This document shows positions 32,381 to 34,337 of a stretch of 34,337 nucleotides of DNA, piece after piece. The stretch covers positions 1 through 34,337 of the forward strand of contig CAKVFO010000013.1 in assembly GCA_934746785.1 (NCBI GenBank). The letters are read 5' to 3'. The translations under genes and the position numbers were made by a program. How positions within the stretch are numbered: the first letter of the stretch is position 1; every line of letters starts with the position of its first letter. Under the pieces are notes generated by a model, which ran no database searches, was not told the DNA's origin, and was given only the letters and a program-made list of their open reading frames with translations. Origin of the DNA: an uncultured Clostridium sp. Its GTDB lineage: Bacteria > Bacillota > Clostridia > Clostridiales > Clostridiaceae.

Positions 32381-32850
32381 TAATTTATTAAATAATTCAT
32401 ATATTCCCTGTAAATCTTATTAGATGTCTTTTCGTAAAATTCTTTATAGATATTAAGAGCAAGATTAAATAAATTCTTATAATCATTAATTGATTTTAAT
32501 CTTACACCTGTAAAAAATCCATTAGGCTTAGTAACATTGAAATGAATCTGCTCTTCTAAACTTATAAAAACATCTTCTTGATTCATATTACTTTCATTAA
32601 ATTCTCTCCAAGCTCTTCTAACTTCCCAAGGAGCATCTAATGAAGGAAAATACAAATTACAATTTTCTCTCTTCCATGAATAAAAACTTTCACTTCCAAA
32701 CTTAATACCTGCTTCACTTAAATGACATCTATCATATATAGCTTTATCCTCTGTTAATACTGCATCTTGAGCATTTAATTTTTCCATTTTAATTTTATTA
32801 ATCTTATTAATTATAGAACAATCTTGAATTGACTTTTTTTTATTTGACAT
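32380..32850 (-). CDS. Conserved clostridial protein of unknown function
   Basis: A 156-residue soluble protein that I do not recognise. It is basic at the start (MSNKKKSIQD) and has an aromatic-rich middle (ESFYSWKRENCNLYFPSLDAPWEVRRAWREF) that should form a small globular domain. No metal motif or membrane segment is seen. ATG with GGAGG a few bases upstream. A 17-bp palindrome lies about 72 bases upstream at 32922-32938. It is transcribed towards aspA and shares the terminator. Confidence 0.6.
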   Translation of the reverse strand: MSNKKKSIQDCSIINKINKIKMEKLNAQDAVLTEDKAIYDRCHLSEAGIKFGSESFYSWKRENCNLYFPSLDAPWEVRRAWREFNESNMNQEDVFISLEEQIHFNVTKPNGFFTGVRLKSINDYKNLFNLALNIYKEFYEKTSNKIYREYMNYLIN

Positions 32851-32921
32851 CTCCGTTTCCTCCTAAAAATCTCCTATAACATAATAATATTATTAACCAG
32901 GAGTATTTATTCCATAGTTTC

Positions 32922-32938
32922 ATGGTAATTATTACCAT
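32922..32938. promoter_or_regulatory. 17-bp palindrome, possible operator
   Basis: ATGGTAAT-T-ATTACCAT is a perfect palindrome with a single central base, upstream of the minus-strand gene at 32850. The shape suits a dimeric repressor, but no partner is known. Confidence 0.4.
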
Positions 32939-33012
32939 ATAATTATATATATTTTTCTATATATTATCAATAACTGTATTATGTCATAAAATGTATGAGG
33001 TTAAACTAATGT

Positions 33013-33753
33013 CTATATTATCTTTCCATCTTCTATTAAAGCCTCTTCATTTATCAAAGTATCTGAAGTTATTACACATCCATTTCCTATCTTTGCACTA
33101 TTCATTATCTTTGTATCATCAACAGTACCTCTTTCTATAACAGTATTAGCACCAATTTCAACATTTCTTCCAATATAAACTCCTCCATACCTAGGAATTT
33201 GAATCTTTTTACCTTCTTTATCTGTGAGAAAATCATAAGAGTTTCTTCCAATTACAGTACCAGAATTAATTACGGTACCCTGACCTATAAATACTTTTCC
33301 TTCTATAGATATGTTATTTTTAAGAATTACCCCCTCCTCAAAAACAACTTCCTTTCCAATATAACAATAAGCACCAACATTAATATTTTCATTGATGCTG
33401 CTTGTATTAATTATTGAATTTTTATTAACCCCTAAAGAATAATCTTCACTTTTAAAAAATTCGTTCACTATAGAGAAAAATGTAAGTTTAGGTTCTTTGC
33501 AGACTATAAAGTTAAGTCTATTACTAACATTCACAATCTGCATAGAATCAGGCACTATAATAAGTGTATTTTTAATATCACTAAAATCACATTCACTTAT
33601 ATTTTCTTTTTGTTCAAGCCAGCTCATACAATTTGAACTTATATTTGAGATTGAAGAGAAACAATTAATAGTTATATTTTTGCTTCCTATATACTCATAT
33701 TCTACACTAGTAATATCAAGATAATCTAATATAGTTTCCAGTCTTACTTCCAC
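33013..33753 (-). CDS. LpxD-like left-handed beta-helix acyltransferase, shortened
   Basis: A 246-residue protein. The N-terminal 100 residues resemble the uridine-binding domain of LpxD; from about 110 on come hexapeptide repeats of a left-handed beta-helix (VGAYCYIGKEVVFEEGVIL, IGQGTVINSGTVIG and VYIGRNVEIGANTVIERGT). The segment GANTVIERGTVDDTKI matches the LpxD GANTTIDRGxxDDTxI motif. In LpxD this is followed by the coil with the catalytic His (QIAHN); here it runs straight into NSAKIGNGCVI, so the His and several coils are absent. The length is about 100 residues below normal. Clostridia have no lipid A, so any role must be in another acylated or capped sugar. It may be non-catalytic. 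Confidence 0.7.
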   Translation of the reverse strand: MEVRLETILDYLDITSVEYEYIGSKNITINCFSSISNISSNCMSWLEQKENISECDFSDIKNTLIIVPDSMQIVNVSNRLNFIVCKEPKLTFFSIVNEFFKSEDYSLGVNKNSIINTSSINENINVGAYCYIGKEVVFEEGVILKNNISIEGKVFIGQGTVINSGTVIGRNSYDFLTDKEGKKIQIPRYGGVYIGRNVEIGANTVIERGTVDDTKIMNSAKIGNGCVITSDTLINEEALIEDGKII

Positions 33754-33829
33754 ATAAAAACCCCCAGCAATTATTACTTAAAAATACTATTAATAATTAT
33801 TATTATGCTTTATGACCTATAACTTATTC

Positions 33830-34337
33830 CTATTCAATCTCTTCTTTTGAAGTTTTAGGTAAAACTATTGTAAAAGTTGATCCTACGTTAACTTTACTTG
33901 TTACACTTATTTTACCATTATGTAATTCTACAAGTCTCTTTGTTATTGTAAGACCTAATCCACTTCCATTAGATGATGCTTCTCTCTTTGAATTTACAAC
34001 CTGACTAAATCTATCAAAAATCGTATCTAAACTATCTTCTGGAATACCACTTCCTGTATCTCTTATATCAATTTTGATTTTATCATCAAGATCTGAAATA
34101 TAAACAAGGATTTCTCCACCTTCATCTGTAAACTTAGAAGCATTATTCACAATGTTTATAATACATCTTTCAATAGCATTTTCATCAAAAGCCATTATAC
34201 ATTCTTCCATTTCAGTATCAAATATCAAATTAATCCCCTTTTGCTCTACAAGACTCTTTAAAGATAAAGCAGCCTCTTCTACTACATAAACCAAATCTTT
34301 TTCTTCAACAAATAGTTTATAACTTCCAGCATCTATT
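33830..34337 (-). CDS. Sensor histidine kinase, C-terminal ATPase domain, 5' end beyond window
   Basis: The frame is open to the right edge, so the N-terminus (sensor and phospho-His region) is missing. The visible 168 codons form the HATPase_c domain: N box NIVNNASKFTDEGG, G1 box DTGSGIPEDSLDTIFDRFSQ and G2 box GSGLGLTITKRLVELHNG, with the last strand GSTFTIVLP. It would phosphorylate a partner response regulator not visible here. The pattern is of the PhoR/ResE-type kinases. No stop or regulator gene follows on this strand before the LpxD-like gene's upstream region. Confidence 0.92.
   Translation of the reverse strand, partial: IDAGSYKLFVEEKDLVYVVEEAALSLKSLVEQKGINLIFDTEMEECIMAFDENAIERCIINIVNNASKFTDEGGEILVYISDLDDKIKIDIRDTGSGIPEDSLDTIFDRFSQVVNSKREASSNGSGLGLTITKRLVELHNGKISVTSKVNVGSTFTIVLPKTSKEEIE

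Overview
The window is AT-rich DNA from a spore-forming, fermentative Firmicute, most likely Clostridium sensu stricto. The evidence is the AGGAGG-type ribosome binding sites, an NAD-linked [FeFe] hydrogenase, spore photoproduct lyase, the cotJABC spore-coat operon and many small clostridial proteins of unknown role. No rRNA, tRNA, CRISPR array, intact insertion sequence or phage gene was seen.

Layout. 1-3142 (minus): a TetM/EF-G-like ribosomal GTPase running off the left edge, coupled to an RNA methylase, preceded by a small unknown gene. 3295-4531: a DUF6512 membrane protein and an unknown helical protein converging on a two-way terminator. 4582-8652 (minus): hydCBA, a three-subunit NAD-linked [FeFe] hydrogenase. 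8725-11221: spore photoproduct lyase, then an NhaC antiporter. 11269-13390 (minus): a decayed chaperone operon (GrpE-like, Hsp70-like, TPR protein with membrane anchor). 13442-15378: a small conserved protein and a ClC chloride channel/antiporter. 15670-19072: a GH13 alpha-glucan hydrolase divergent from an AraC regulator, then an ECF transporter S component. 19129-24171 (minus): an eroded RiPP (modified peptide) cluster. 24349-27918 (minus): the fructose operon fruR-fruK-fruA, with a good promoter and a tandem 20-bp operator. 28121-29209: cotJABC. 29266-29726: a pseudogene fragment and an intact 51-codon gene. 29916-32326: an Lrp/AsnC regulator divergent from aspartase. 32380-34337 (minus): an unknown protein, a shortened LpxD-like acyltransferase and the C-terminus of a sensor histidine kinase running off the right edge.

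The most striking part is 19.1-23.6 kb. A 40-residue precursor peptide with a strong ribosome binding site sits among two radical SAM/SPASM maturases, a subtilisin-type protease and an ABC exporter. The precursor and one maturase look intact. The other maturase, the protease and the exporter each carry an internal deletion with frame loss that removes essential residues. The intact maturase is fused in frame to the tail of a neighbouring DUF2225 gene. The chaperone operon at 11.3-13.4 kb is decaying in the same way. Small internal deletions therefore recur across accessory loci here, while housekeeping genes are intact.
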